DNA of 64,000 nucleotides from Aquimarina amphilecti (GTDB lineage: Bacteria; Bacteroidota; Bacteroidia; Flavobacteriales; Flavobacteriaceae): contig NZ_FOAB01000003.1 of NCBI RefSeq assembly GCF_900109375.1, positions 334,830 through 398,829 of the forward strand, written 5' to 3'. Both the position numbers and the translations under genes were made by a program. Below, piece after piece: positions 1-9,584 of this stretch (positions are counted from its first letter, which is position 1; each line of letters begins with the position of its first letter). The notes beneath the pieces were generated by a model. The model saw only the letters and a list, made by a program, of their open reading frames with translations. It searched no databases and was not told the origin of the DNA.

Positions 1-12
1 AACTCCTTTATA

Positions 13-894
13 TTAAATAGATGCAGAAATAGTTTCCATAGATCTATCTACTTTTTTTACCAATCCAGATAATACTTTACCAGGACCAACCTCAGTAAAT
101 GATGTTGCTCCATCATTCATCATATTCTGTACACTTTGTGTCCATTTTACAGGAGCTGTTAACTGAGCAATTAAATTCTTTTTGATATCTTCTGGATCAG
201 TCACAGCAGTTGTAGTTACATTTTGATATATAGGACAATTAGGTGTATTAAATGTTGTTTCTTCTATTGCTGCAGCTAATTCTTCTCTAGCAGGTTCCAT
301 TAACGGAGAATGAAAAGCACCACCAACAGGTAACATCAATGCCCTACGTGCTCCTTTTTCTTTCATAAGTTCACAAGCCTTTTCTATAGCCTCTACTTCT
401 CCAGAAATAACCAACTGACCAGGGCAATTATAATTTGCAGCTACGACTATACCATCAATCTCTTCACATCCTTTTTCTACTACCTCATCATCTAATCCCA
501 GTACAGCAGCCATTGTAGAAGGTTTTAATTCACAAGCGCTTTGCATTGCCAAGGCTCTTTTAGAAACTAATCTAAGAGCGTCTTCAAAATTTAATGTTCC
601 ATTAGCAACTAAAGCAGAAAATTCTCCTAAAGAATGACCCGCTACCATATCAGGTTTAAAACTATCACCTAATACTTTACTTAGGATTACAGAATGTAAA
701 AATATTGCTGGTTGGGTTACTTTTGTTTCCTTTAACTCATCCGCTGTACCTTCAAACATGATTTTGGTTATTTCAAAACCTAAAATATCATTGGCTTTAT
801 GAAAAAGTTCTTTTGCAATTTCTGAATTTTCATATAAGTCCAGTCCCATTCCTGAAAATTGAGCCCCTTGACCTGGAAAAACATATGCGTTCAT
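13..894 (-). CDS. fabD: Malonyl CoA-acyl carrier protein transacylase
   Basis: This enzyme transfers malonyl from malonyl-CoA to acyl carrier protein to feed fatty acid elongation in the cytoplasm. The 293-residue product has the family's usual length. It opens with the GQGAQ motif at residues 8-12, carries the nucleophile Ser88 in GHSLGEFS, and has the catalytic His195 in GGAFHSPLM. The gene is complete; its stop lies 12 bases from the window edge. A TAnnTTTG-type box on the minus strand at 919-926 lies just upstream of the start and may be its promoter. The next gene upstream on the same strand is an unrelated response regulator. The assignment is firm. Confidence 0.96.
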   Translation of the reverse strand: MNAYVFPGQGAQFSGMGLDLYENSEIAKELFHKANDILGFEITKIMFEGTADELKETKVTQPAIFLHSVILSKVLGDSFKPDMVAGHSLGEFSALVANGTLNFEDALRLVSKRALAMQSACELKPSTMAAVLGLDDEVVEKGCEEIDGIVVAANYNCPGQLVISGEVEAIEKACELMKEKGARRALMLPVGGAFHSPLMEPAREELAAAIEETTFNTPNCPIYQNVTTTAVTDPEDIKKNLIAQLTAPVKWTQSVQNMMNDGATSFTEVGPGKVLSGLVKKVDRSMETISASI

Positions 895-918
895 GTACTG
901 TGTGTTTTAAAATTTTAA

Positions 919-926
919 CAAAAGTA
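919..926 (-). promoter_or_regulatory. Possible -7 box of fabD
   Basis: Read on the minus strand this is TACTTTTG, matching the Bacteroidota -7 consensus TAnnTTTG, 25 bases before the fabD start codon. No clear TTG -33 box is seen at the usual 19-base spacing, so the call is tentative. Confidence 0.4.
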
Positions 927-974
927 AGTATAAATGCCAAGAGTAATTCACTTAACAAAATGTTTTTAAATGGC

Positions 975-1730
975 CTACTTAATTTTAAAACTCTTGAAAA
1001 AATCTACTTTTCTAGTTTTAGATATTGATAGTTTTTTTCCATCATCCATTACCACAAATCCTCCATCTGACTTACTAATACGGGTTATATGATCTTTATT
1101 AATTAAACTAGAATTATGGATCCTTAAAAAACCAAAACTCTCAAGTAAGTATTCATAGTATTTCAAATTTTGTGAAGCTACAATATGTTTGTTATTATTA
1201 AGTGTTAATTGGGTATAACTTCCATCAGCTAAACAATATAAAATAGAACTTATAGAAACTATTTCATACCCGTCAAAAGTGGGAATAGAGATTTTATTAA
1301 ACTTATCCTTTTCTAATTTGAGCTGTTCAATTAATTCCTTGGCATTATTGGCAAAATATCTTCGCTCTAAACCTTCTAAAAGCCGACTTATTGCTTTTTT
1401 AAAATCATCGATATCAATAGGTTTCAAAAGATAATCTAATGCCATATATCTAAAAGCTTCTAACGCATGATTATGTGCTGACATAAAAATTATTTCAAAA
1501 TCTATTCTTGCAAATTTTTCTAAAAACTCAAAAATACTTCTTGTACCAATCTGTATATCTAAAAAAGCAACATCTATTGTATTCAATTCTAAAAGTGTCT
1601 GTGCTTGGTCAAAAGTTTGAGCAGTACCTACTATTTCAATTTGAGGGTAAAATGTTACAATCAAAGATTGTAAATTTTCTATCCCATTTAATTCATCGTC
1701 TACTATAATTGCATTAATTATTTTTGTCAT
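975..1730 (-). CDS. LytTR-family DNA-binding response regulator
   Basis: This is a two-component response regulator of 251 residues. The receiver domain (about residues 5-120) shows the acidic pocket DD at 11-12, the phosphoacceptor Asp58 in FLDIQ, and the conserved Lys103 in LLKPID. The C-terminal half (about 150-248) is a LytTR DNA-binding domain, recognisable by the RIHNSSLIN and DGKKLSISKTR stretches. The gene overlaps the end of the sensor kinase gene upstream by 17 bases, so the two form one transcriptional unit. Its targets are unknown. The nearby polysaccharide-degrading genes are candidates by position only. Confidence 0.93.
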   Translation of the reverse strand: MTKIINAIIVDDELNGIENLQSLIVTFYPQIEIVGTAQTFDQAQTLLELNTIDVAFLDIQIGTRSIFEFLEKFARIDFEIIFMSAHNHALEAFRYMALDYLLKPIDIDDFKKAISRLLEGLERRYFANNAKELIEQLKLEKDKFNKISIPTFDGYEIVSISSILYCLADGSYTQLTLNNNKHIVASQNLKYYEYLLESFGFLRIHNSSLINKDHITRISKSDGGFVVMDDGKKLSISKTRKVDFFKSFKIK

Positions 1731-3693
1731 ACATATTCTTTAATGGTAGAATTAATATACTTCTAGTTCCTTTTACCTCATTACTATCATCAAAAAGATC
1801 TTCAAAATAATACCTCGCATCTTTATATCCTGATTTCACTAAAATATCTACACGCTGTTTTGTATTTATCGAAGTAATGCCAACAAAACCTTTTGGTTTA
1901 GACATCTTAATTTTTTTAGCTTCTTCCCTTCCTATGCCATTATCTTCTATAATAATTTTTAAATTATCATTATTAGGTGCTATTATTAAAGAAACAAGAC
2001 CTCCTTCTGGCTTATTACTAATACCATGGATTATTGAATTTTCTATAATAGGTTGTAAAATCATTGCAGGAATATAAGGATTCTGTTCTTCTATATTATG
2101 ATCTACTTTTAAAGTAAAATCTAACTTATTACGAAATCGAATTTTTTCTAAATCCACATACACTCTAATAAGATCTAACTCTTTTTGTAACCTGATAAAC
2201 GAATCATTCGAATTATCAAGAATCAACCTAATGGATTGAGAAAATTTACTTAGATAATTATATGCACTAAACTTATCTGATTTTAGTATCGAGTTTTGTA
2301 CTCCATTTATAGTATTAAAAATAAAATGTGGATTCATTTGTGATCGCAATGCAAATAATTTCATAGTAGAAATTTGCTTCTGTTTTTCTGCTAGATGTAC
2401 TCTGTTACGATACACGTATAACACAATCATTCCAATTATAGCTATTAAAACAAGACTCACTATCCAAATAATCCTTTCTATATCTGATTCGAATTCTTTT
2501 TTATCTTCTGCTTTTTCTTTTGATAAAGAAGCGTAGGCAACATCTTTTTGTTCAATTACTTTAGAAGATTCTATTTTCGAAATTTGTTCAGAAAAATTTT
2601 CATTTAATAATTTAGATTCTAATGAAGTAAATTTCTCATAATACTCTAGCGCTTCCTTATAGTTTTCTGTTTTTTTATGATATCTACATAAATCCTTGTA
2701 AGCATCAATTACTGCAGTCTTAATTTCATATTCTTCGGCAATCGATAAGGCTTTATTAAGATTATACTCTGCTTTTTTATAGACTCCTATATCCAGGTAT
2801 ACATTCCCTAAAGTCCTATAGGTTTGTCCTACTCTACTATCAAACAATTTATCTGGTTTAATAGCTAAAGATTTGTTCGCATAAACCAAGCTTGAATCGT
2901 ATTTTTTTACTTTGTAGTAGTTAAAAGCCAGATTGTTATAGCAAGTTCTTTTTTGATTTTGATAGGTCAGATTATCATCTATACTTTTATTTAGTATCTT
3001 TTTATATAGCGCAATAGCTTTTTCAAAATTTCCCACTTGTGTTTCTATTACTGCTAAATTTATATAACTAGTAATTTCTCTATCCTTTTCGCCAAGCAAT
3101 ATTGCTACATCTAAAGCTTCGGAGAAAATATCAACTGATCTATCATTTTTATTTAGTTTAGAATATAAAATTCCCAGCCTATTTAATGATTTATGTTTTT
3201 CTACAGAAGGTTTTTCATCTTTAAAAAAATAATACGCTTCCATCAGATTATTTAACGACTCTTTATAATCACTTTTTCTTTGAAACAATAGCCCAATATC
3301 TGATTGAATATCTGCTATCAAAAAATAATCCTTTTCATCATTTGCTATGCGCTTAGCCCTATTAAAATAATTATATGCCAGATCTGTGTCTTCCGAATAC
3401 ATATAAATAACACCTAATCGTTTTAAGCTACGCGCATATAAACCATAATCTTTATGTAATAATGAAAGTTTCTTAGCAACTTCTGCATATTGTAAGGAGG
3501 TATCCATATCTACATCCTTATAATGCAGACTAAGATGATAAGATGCTTTAGCTTGTTCTACATCTTCACAAATAGTATAAACGGTTAACAAACTATCTCT
3601 TATACTAATATTTTTCTTAGTAGGAGTCTGCGATACTGCGACTATGGTAAAAAGTATAAAAAAACAACGTATATACTTATTATTCAATCTCAC
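1714..3693 (-). CDS. TPR-containing LytS-like sensor histidine kinase
   Basis: This 659-residue membrane sensor partners the LytTR regulator whose gene it overlaps. It starts with a signal peptide (residues 1-22), followed by a long run of tetratricopeptide repeats (about 40-370) expected to sit in the periplasm. A coiled-coil stretch and one transmembrane helix near 405-425 follow. The cytoplasmic part is a His_kinase (PF06580) domain with the phosphoacceptor His456 in the motif NPHFIFN, and then a HATPase domain with the N-box QPIIENSIIHG. This architecture is common in Flavobacteriia. No ligand can be inferred. Upstream, the 128 bases before the start hold the terminator of the beta-helix gene. 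Confidence 0.93.
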   Translation of the reverse strand: MRLNNKYIRCFFILFTIVAVSQTPTKKNISIRDSLLTVYTICEDVEQAKASYHLSLHYKDVDMDTSLQYAEVAKKLSLLHKDYGLYARSLKRLGVIYMYSEDTDLAYNYFNRAKRIANDEKDYFLIADIQSDIGLLFQRKSDYKESLNNLMEAYYFFKDEKPSVEKHKSLNRLGILYSKLNKNDRSVDIFSEALDVAILLGEKDREITSYINLAVIETQVGNFEKAIALYKKILNKSIDDNLTYQNQKRTCYNNLAFNYYKVKKYDSSLVYANKSLAIKPDKLFDSRVGQTYRTLGNVYLDIGVYKKAEYNLNKALSIAEEYEIKTAVIDAYKDLCRYHKKTENYKEALEYYEKFTSLESKLLNENFSEQISKIESSKVIEQKDVAYASLSKEKAEDKKEFESDIERIIWIVSLVLIAIIGMIVLYVYRNRVHLAEKQKQISTMKLFALRSQMNPHFIFNTINGVQNSILKSDKFSAYNYLSKFSQSIRLILDNSNDSFIRLQKELDLIRVYVDLEKIRFRNKLDFTLKVDHNIEEQNPYIPAMILQPIIENSIIHGISNKPEGGLVSLIIAPNNDNLKIIIEDNGIGREEAKKIKMSKPKGFVGITSINTKQRVDILVKSGYKDARYYFEDLFDDSNEVKGTRSILILPLKNMYDKNN

Positions 3694-3752
3694 CTTTATA
3701 TTTTAAATGTTCCATAAATCTATATAATTTATCAAAACCATACTATAATAGA

Positions 3753-3787
3753 TAAAGCAGATGATTTAGATCATCACCTGCTTTATT
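3753..3787 (-). terminator. Hairpin downstream of the beta-helix gene
   Basis: An inverted repeat with outer arms AAAGCAG and CTGCTTT plus an inner ATGAT/ATCAT pairing lies between the beta-helix gene stop and the sensor kinase start. It is followed on the minus strand by an AT-rich tract but not a clean T run. Confidence 0.5.
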
Positions 3788-3821
3788 AACTTCATTTTTA
3801 TTAAATGTATTGTGAATGATA

Positions 3822-6176
3822 TTATTCTTTATAAATTTTAATTGCTTTTTGCTCCTTACTATCCTTAGAAAAAATGGTTACTAAATATACTCCTTTTGGA
3901 AGATCATTTATATCAACACTTAATTTAGTATCATTTATTTCTGATTTAAACGTTCTAAGTACTTTCCCCTCAAGATTCATAACTTTTATTGAAAGTAATT
4001 CATCTTTGTTGTTCTCAACAAAAAACGAATGTTCTACAGGGTTAGGGTATAGTATTATCGATTCCTTTGTTATCTCTCCGTTTCGATTTTGCCCACAAGA
4101 CAAGTTTCCAAAATCAAAATTACCATTACAATAAAGCCATTCCGAAGAGCCACATCCTGTTCTATTGGAGTAATCTTCTGTTTGATATAAAATATCACAA
4201 ATTTTAATCCAATCGATATACGCATTTAAATCACAAGTACTATTATCATCATTTATAAAAGCGACTTTTATGTTTTGACCTTCTTTATAATCACTATAGC
4301 GATAAACTTCAATATTATTAGTCAAAGTAAATTGAACTACTGGTTTGTTATCTAAAAGAATTTCTATTTGCTCGCCAGAACAGTTTCCTTTTGCCCCTAC
4401 CTCTAAAACTTGAGTTATTCCTATATCCTCAGAAATACAATCAATATTAGGTTTATTAAGATTATCTAATCGATTATTCCAATTTCCTCCAACCGAAGTT
4501 ATATAAACTTGAAACTGATATTCATTATTTCCTATAGGAGTGTTTTCTGGTATAGAAAGTGGCACATTAATAGTTCCTACTCCAGCTGAAACTCTGGCTC
4601 TGTTTGATTTGTATACCGTGTAAGGGCTCGAATCTAATTGAAAAACTATCGATATGTCTCTATCTTCTTTTGCTTCATACGATATTGTAATAATCGTTTC
4701 CTTTCCTGCAACAACCTGGTTGGGTACTGATGTAGAAATAATCTTATCCTCTAATGTATTTACTACTCCATCAAATTCTATAGCTCCAATATCAATCGAT
4801 GTTCCTACAATATCGCCAAATCCTACATTAACTCCAGCATTAATGGCTGGACTACTCGACTGAAGGTTCACATTATGAACTGGAAAATTATTGTTTTTTG
4901 TAGGAGTAAATAATGTTGCAGAAGCTCCATTTATATTAAATGGATTCGACGAAGTAGCCAACAAATTTGTTTGAGATTCATTTAATGCTTGAATACTTTT
5001 CAATTTTGGATTTACGATGAGATCATTAGTACTTAATGATTCTGGATTCCCTGTAGCGTTCCAATGTATATTTTGATCATAACTTATATTTTCATCCTGA
5101 TATCTTGATATCGTAGTTTTTGAAGCATTAGAATTATATAAAATATTATTCTTAACACGAGCATTTTTCACTCTTCCGATTGACAATTGAGAATCACCAA
5201 TAGCTATTGGATATGCAGGATTAGAAATTCGAGTACTTTGTGCATTATCAAATAGAGTATTGTTATAAACATCAACATTATCACTAGAAAATACATTAAT
5301 TCCTTGGCCGCCATTACCGTAACAAACATTCCCAATCAATAACGTTCTGCTATTATACGGTACACCATTTTCTTTTTGATCCTGGATATGATCATCTACA
5401 ATGATCCCGTTACCATCTGTAATTCTATTACCTCCTCCTAGAAACCCTCGAAGATTCACATTGTATCTGGAAACATTATTTTTATAAATGATTCTATGGT
5501 TGGGATAATCCGGAAAACTACTGACATTTAAGTTTGCAGGTTGATATGATGAAATTCCGCTATTCCCATTCTGACTTTGAAATGCACAATGTTCTACCAA
5601 ATTCCCTTCTATCAATACTACTTCTGATCCACCAATAGCAATTCCATTTCCAGGAAAATCGTGTACATAATTATTACGGATAATGATATGGTGAGAGCCA
5701 TTATCAATACCAATAGCTCTTCTTGCCCTCCATAATTCCAACCCAAATGAAGGGTCATTAATCATTCCTTTTACATCCTCGTCAGCTGGAACAAATTCTA
5801 AATTTTCTATAATCAAATACGAAGATCCTAACAAATCGATTCCTTTTACCGAGGCTGAAACTATCGTAGGTAATTTTCCTTGCGCATCCGGAACTCCGGA
5901 AAAGGTTATATACTTTTCTTCTGATCCAGAGATGGACATAAATATTTCACTCCAAGGACTATCATTTTCACCTGTATATATTCCTGATAAAATTTTCACA
6001 GTATCACCTTCATTTACAGAATTTACTGCTTTCTGAATTGATTTAAAAGCAAGATTTTGCTCTAGTCCTGAGTTATTATCATTCCCGTTTTGAGAACTTA
6101 CATAATACGTTTTTTGTGCACTTGCAAAAAACGTAAGTAAGACACAAAACATTATCATTAGTTTTATTTTTTTCAT
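3822..6176 (-). CDS. T9SS-secreted right-handed beta-helix protein with CBM36/60-like domain
   Basis: This is a probable secreted polysaccharide-binding or lyase-type protein. I chose the ATG at 6176 (784 residues), which begins a clean signal peptide; an in-frame ATG at 6197 would add seven residues. In the longer numbering, residues 30-480 form a right-handed parallel beta-helix with the typical YYVSSQNGNDNNSG entry and NPAINAG-like end (here SSPAINAG, then DIGAIEF). Residues 485-587 are an Ig-like module, 597-698 a CBM36/60-like module (GAKGNCSGEQIEILLD, IDWIKI), and 712-791 a T9SS sorting domain with YPNP. The Ig-like and CBM modules recur in the adjacent cellulase. The catalytic activity is not identified: no lyase signature could be recognised by eye. 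Confidence 0.82.
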   Translation of the reverse strand: MKKIKLMIMFCVLLTFFASAQKTYYVSSQNGNDNNSGLEQNLAFKSIQKAVNSVNEGDTVKILSGIYTGENDSPWSEIFMSISGSEEKYITFSGVPDAQGKLPTIVSASVKGIDLLGSSYLIIENLEFVPADEDVKGMINDPSFGLELWRARRAIGIDNGSHHIIIRNNYVHDFPGNGIAIGGSEVVLIEGNLVEHCAFQSQNGNSGISSYQPANLNVSSFPDYPNHRIIYKNNVSRYNVNLRGFLGGGNRITDGNGIIVDDHIQDQKENGVPYNSRTLLIGNVCYGNGGQGINVFSSDNVDVYNNTLFDNAQSTRISNPAYPIAIGDSQLSIGRVKNARVKNNILYNSNASKTTISRYQDENISYDQNIHWNATGNPESLSTNDLIVNPKLKSIQALNESQTNLLATSSNPFNINGASATLFTPTKNNNFPVHNVNLQSSSPAINAGVNVGFGDIVGTSIDIGAIEFDGVVNTLEDKIISTSVPNQVVAGKETIITISYEAKEDRDISIVFQLDSSPYTVYKSNRARVSAGVGTINVPLSIPENTPIGNNEYQFQVYITSVGGNWNNRLDNLNKPNIDCISEDIGITQVLEVGAKGNCSGEQIEILLDNKPVVQFTLTNNIEVYRYSDYKEGQNIKVAFINDDNSTCDLNAYIDWIKICDILYQTEDYSNRTGCGSSEWLYCNGNFDFGNLSCGQNRNGEITKESIILYPNPVEHSFFVENNKDELLSIKVMNLEGKVLRTFKSEINDTKLSVDINDLPKGVYLVTIFSKDSKEQKAIKIYKE

Positions 6177-6221
6177 TACATGATGTATTGTAAACAATTA
6201 ATATTCTAGAAACAAAAAGAA

Positions 6222-6258
6222 ACACCAAGTATAAAACTATACTTGGTATTTCTTTTTT
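6222..6258 (-). terminator. Terminator of the cellulase gene
   Basis: A 10-bp perfect stem (6224-6233 with 6238-6247, arms ACCAAGTATA and TATACTTGGT) with a 4-base loop lies between the cellulase stop and the next gene on the same strand. On the minus strand it is followed by a T-rich tract. It separates the cellulase and beta-helix transcripts at least partly. Confidence 0.7.
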
Positions 6259-6264
6259 AATTAA

Positions 6265-8571
6265 TTAACGATTGTCTATAATTATTTTTTTAGTTTCTTC
6301 GGTTTTCGTAGTACGGTCATACATTTTTAGTATATATAAACCATTTTTTAAATGTTCTGTTAGAATAGTACTCGTGCTCGATATATTATTTTCTTCATAC
6401 ACCTTTTTTCCTTCCATATTATAAATTGCGATCGTATATAACTCAGAACCCTTAACAGTAATTTTATTGTCGGTAACCGGATTTGGAAACACGTTAAAAG
6501 TTTTTTGAATACCACTAACTGAGATTTTATCATTACAATTAAGGCTTCCGAAATCAAAATTACCATTGCAAAATAACCACTCTGAATTTCCACAACCTGT
6601 TCTGGAAGCTACATCTTCTGTTTGATATCTTGTCTCACACACTTTAATCCAATCTATGTATACATTTTTGTCACAATTATTAATACTCCCATCATTTATA
6701 AATGAAATTTTTATGTTTTGATTATCCTTATATCCTTCATAATTGTAGACTGAAATATTATTTTCGAGTGACCATTCGGACACTTTTTTACCGTCAATTA
6801 ATAACTGAATTTTTTCGCCTCCACAGTTTCCTTTTGCTCCTATTTGAATAACCCCATTTTGGCTTAAATCATTCACATTTCCAAAATTAATATGGCCGTT
6901 ACAATGAATTGCTTGTGTAAAACTTCCACCACCACAAGTTACATTCCAGGCACCTGTATTTTCTTCTCTAGATTCTGCTTGGATTCTTTCCCCATCAATT
7001 TCTAACCAATCAATTTCTACATCTCGTCCGGTATCATCGTTAATAAAAGCTACTTTAAAATTGCCTGAAGTCTCAGAAACTGAAAAGCTATAATTAACAA
7101 AACTATTTGTCAGCGTGATAGCATCATCAATCCGGGTATCATTATAACGCACTTCTATTCTTGAATTATTAGTTCCTTTTGCTCTAACTATAATATTCCC
7201 AGTATTCTGTATACAATCTATATTTGTCTTAGAAATCGTATGTAATCTTTCATTCCAATCTTTGCCTTGTGGAGTAATAAAAATTTGAAATTTGTAATCA
7301 TTACTAGCGACTGGAGTATTATTATCAATAGGAACTTCTATATCTATGGTATCTGTACCATCTGAAACATTTACTCTTTTTGATCCATAAACAGTATAAG
7401 GGCTTCTATTTAGTTGAAAAACGGCGACTATATCCCTATTAGAACTTGAAGAATATGTTACTTCAGTATAGGCTTTACCTCCTTTGACAACTGCATCAGG
7501 TACTATTATTGACTTAATCAAATCTTCATCATTTCCTCCTGTATCATCGCAAGAAGATGGAGAAGTATTTACTGCTCGAAAATGATCTCTGTTCCATCTT
7601 CCTTCTGCAGTTAAATCATTATTATAATTCCAATTACCATTGGAACTAGCTGATGTTTTTAGAGATGAACTAATTTCATTCTTATTACTTAATGACCACT
7701 TACAATAACTAATATCATTATTATCCATCCACTGTTCCCAACGGTTCCATTCTGCCGCGTCTAGATTATTGTTAGGCCCATAATTAGTACCAACTCTTCC
7801 GCACTCAGTCATAAACAATGCTAATCCCTTATTAATTGCATAATTTGCTTTATCTCTCAATGATTGCTTATGCGCTCCAGCATATGCATGTATTGTATAA
7901 GCAATGTTATTTACAGGTTTATTATTAATATCTACAGTTAAAGGGTTATCTGCCGCAGTATCTACTCTTTGCGAATAAAACGGAGTCCCAACTACAATAA
8001 TATTATTAGGATCATTTGCTCTGATTTCTGCAATAACTTCTCTGGAATAACTTTTTATCTCGTTCCAGGTACCAATTGCATTTCCATAATCACCAATCGG
8101 TTCGTTCCATATCTCATAAATGACATTCGGATATGCTCCGTACTCCTTGGACATTTGTCTGAAAAAAGTTTTAGCTTCTTCTTTATAATTTGGATGAGCA
8201 TGAAAATCTATTACAACATAAATTCCATGTTCTATTGCCGCATCAACAACCGCCCTAACCTGATTTACAGAACCAACAGGATCATCAATATAATCTCCAC
8301 CTCCACCGCGAACACCCATTGCTGCTCTAACTACCTCTACTTTCCAATCATCTCTAAGCCATTTTAGGGCATTGCTATTCCAATATTCTCCTCCTTCCCA
8401 TTGGTGCCAGAAATAACTCATCCCTTTTAACTGAGTAACTCTATTACATTTATCTTTTATTTTACTTCCCTCTACTCGTAACTGTCCATGCCTTTCTACA
8501 ATAGTTTGTGATATTAATTGAGAGACAGCGAACAAGATCATCGCAATCATTAATAGGTTTGTTTTTCTCAT
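6265..8571 (-). CDS. T9SS-secreted GH5 endoglucanase with tandem CBM36/60-like modules
   Basis: This is a secreted cellulase-type glycoside hydrolase of family 5, cleaving beta-1,4-glucan or a related polymer outside the cell. Residues 1-21 are a signal peptide. The GH5 barrel spans about 25-335, with acid/base Glu157 in IYEIWNEP, His125 and His127 in DFHAHP, and nucleophile Glu256 in FMTECG. An Ig-like module follows (353-455), then two CBM36/60-like modules in tandem (457-562 and 574-678; IDWLEIDG and IDWIKVC mark their cores). Residues 690-768 form a T9SS C-terminal sorting domain containing FPNP. The gene lies just upstream of the beta-helix gene. Substrate specificity within GH5 cannot be told by eye. 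Confidence 0.93.
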   Translation of the reverse strand: MRKTNLLMIAMILFAVSQLISQTIVERHGQLRVEGSKIKDKCNRVTQLKGMSYFWHQWEGGEYWNSNALKWLRDDWKVEVVRAAMGVRGGGGDYIDDPVGSVNQVRAVVDAAIEHGIYVVIDFHAHPNYKEEAKTFFRQMSKEYGAYPNVIYEIWNEPIGDYGNAIGTWNEIKSYSREVIAEIRANDPNNIIVVGTPFYSQRVDTAADNPLTVDINNKPVNNIAYTIHAYAGAHKQSLRDKANYAINKGLALFMTECGRVGTNYGPNNNLDAAEWNRWEQWMDNNDISYCKWSLSNKNEISSSLKTSASSNGNWNYNNDLTAEGRWNRDHFRAVNTSPSSCDDTGGNDEDLIKSIIVPDAVVKGGKAYTEVTYSSSSNRDIVAVFQLNRSPYTVYGSKRVNVSDGTDTIDIEVPIDNNTPVASNDYKFQIFITPQGKDWNERLHTISKTNIDCIQNTGNIIVRAKGTNNSRIEVRYNDTRIDDAITLTNSFVNYSFSVSETSGNFKVAFINDDTGRDVEIDWLEIDGERIQAESREENTGAWNVTCGGGSFTQAIHCNGHINFGNVNDLSQNGVIQIGAKGNCGGEKIQLLIDGKKVSEWSLENNISVYNYEGYKDNQNIKISFINDGSINNCDKNVYIDWIKVCETRYQTEDVASRTGCGNSEWLFCNGNFDFGSLNCNDKISVSGIQKTFNVFPNPVTDNKITVKGSELYTIAIYNMEGKKVYEENNISSTSTILTEHLKNGLYILKMYDRTTKTEETKKIIIDNR

Positions 8572-8717
8572 AATAAAAATTGATTTGTGTTAGACTCCTA
8601 AAATAAAGTCTAAAACAACCTACAGAAATGCTCAATTTGATGAACGACCATTCTCAATCAATGATTGGTCAATATTAATTTACAATGTGTTTTTAAAAAA
8701 AGTGAAACAATACTCAA

Positions 8718-9575
8718 TTAAGAGTTAGAGTATTTTTCAAGAATTAGTTGAATTTTTGGCAAATAGGAAGCACCAAATAAATTAAGATGTACTAATAAAT
8801 AGTACAATTGCCAAATTTCAATTCTCCCTTTCCAACCTTTTGTTAATGGAAAAATCTCATTGTACACGAGAAATAGTTCTTGATCAAAACCTCCAAATAA
8901 ATGCATCATAGCGATATCCATTTCTCTGGGGCCATATGCAACAGCTGGATCAATTAAACAAGGAAGACCTTTATTATCAACTATAAAATTACCATTCCAT
9001 AGATCACCATGTATCAAACCAGATTCCTCCTCGGGAATTTCGGACTCAATATTTTTATAAAATCTTTCTATATTCTGGAATACAAATCCTTTTCTTAGTG
9101 CTATATCAAACTGCGGTTGTAACCGTTGATTTATATAAAACTCTAAAACCGAAGAATATTTACCATTATATTGTGGCAAACTACCAATGTAGTTATCTAT
9201 ATCAAGACCAAAATATGGTTTACTTCTTTGATGCAAAATAGCGAGTTGCTCACCAAATACCGACCAAAAATTTGCGGATTGGTTTCTAGGCTTAATATAC
9301 TCTAATAACAGAAAAGACAAATCAGTATCATTACCAAAATGCAGTACTTTGGGGATTTTAAAAACATTTGCTTTTCCTAGTTCTTGTAGACCCCTAGCTT
9401 CTTTTTCAAACATTCCAGGAAATCTAGATGCACTATTTAATTTAACCACTAATTCTCCGTTATTTGTGGTTAAAAGAAATACTTCATTAATATCTCCGCC
9501 TGATAAAGGTTTTACAGAAAAGATTCCTTCAGAAAGAAGGTTTTCTAAATGTCTTATGAATTCTTTTGATAACAA
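8718..9575 (-). CDS. Fructosamine kinase / aminoglycoside phosphotransferase-family kinase
   Basis: This is a 285-residue kinase-fold protein of the fructosamine-3-kinase family, thought to phosphorylate ketosamines on glycated proteins or free glycated amines. It shows a P-loop-like LSGGDINEVF at 24-33, the Lys in ELVVKL near 45, the catalytic HGDLWNGN with Asp191, and the metal-binding Asp209 in IDPAVAYG. The PREMDIAMMHLFGGF stretch downstream is characteristic of the family. It starts 9 bases after the dihydrofolate reductase gene and is probably cotranscribed with it. The true substrate is unknown; aminoglycoside resistance is unlikely given the family features. Confidence 0.88.
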   Translation of the reverse strand: MLSKEFIRHLENLLSEGIFSVKPLSGGDINEVFLLTTNNGELVVKLNSASRFPGMFEKEARGLQELGKANVFKIPKVLHFGNDTDLSFLLLEYIKPRNQSANFWSVFGEQLAILHQRSKPYFGLDIDNYIGSLPQYNGKYSSVLEFYINQRLQPQFDIALRKGFVFQNIERFYKNIESEIPEEESGLIHGDLWNGNFIVDNKGLPCLIDPAVAYGPREMDIAMMHLFGGFDQELFLVYNEIFPLTKGWKGRIEIWQLYYLLVHLNLFGASYLPKIQLILEKYSNS

Positions 9576-9584
9576 ATTAAGAAC

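Noticed and set aside
8718..9575. Aminoglycoside resistance phosphotransferase
   Set aside because: The PREMDIAMMHLFGGF region and overall length match the fructosamine kinase group, not resistance enzymes.
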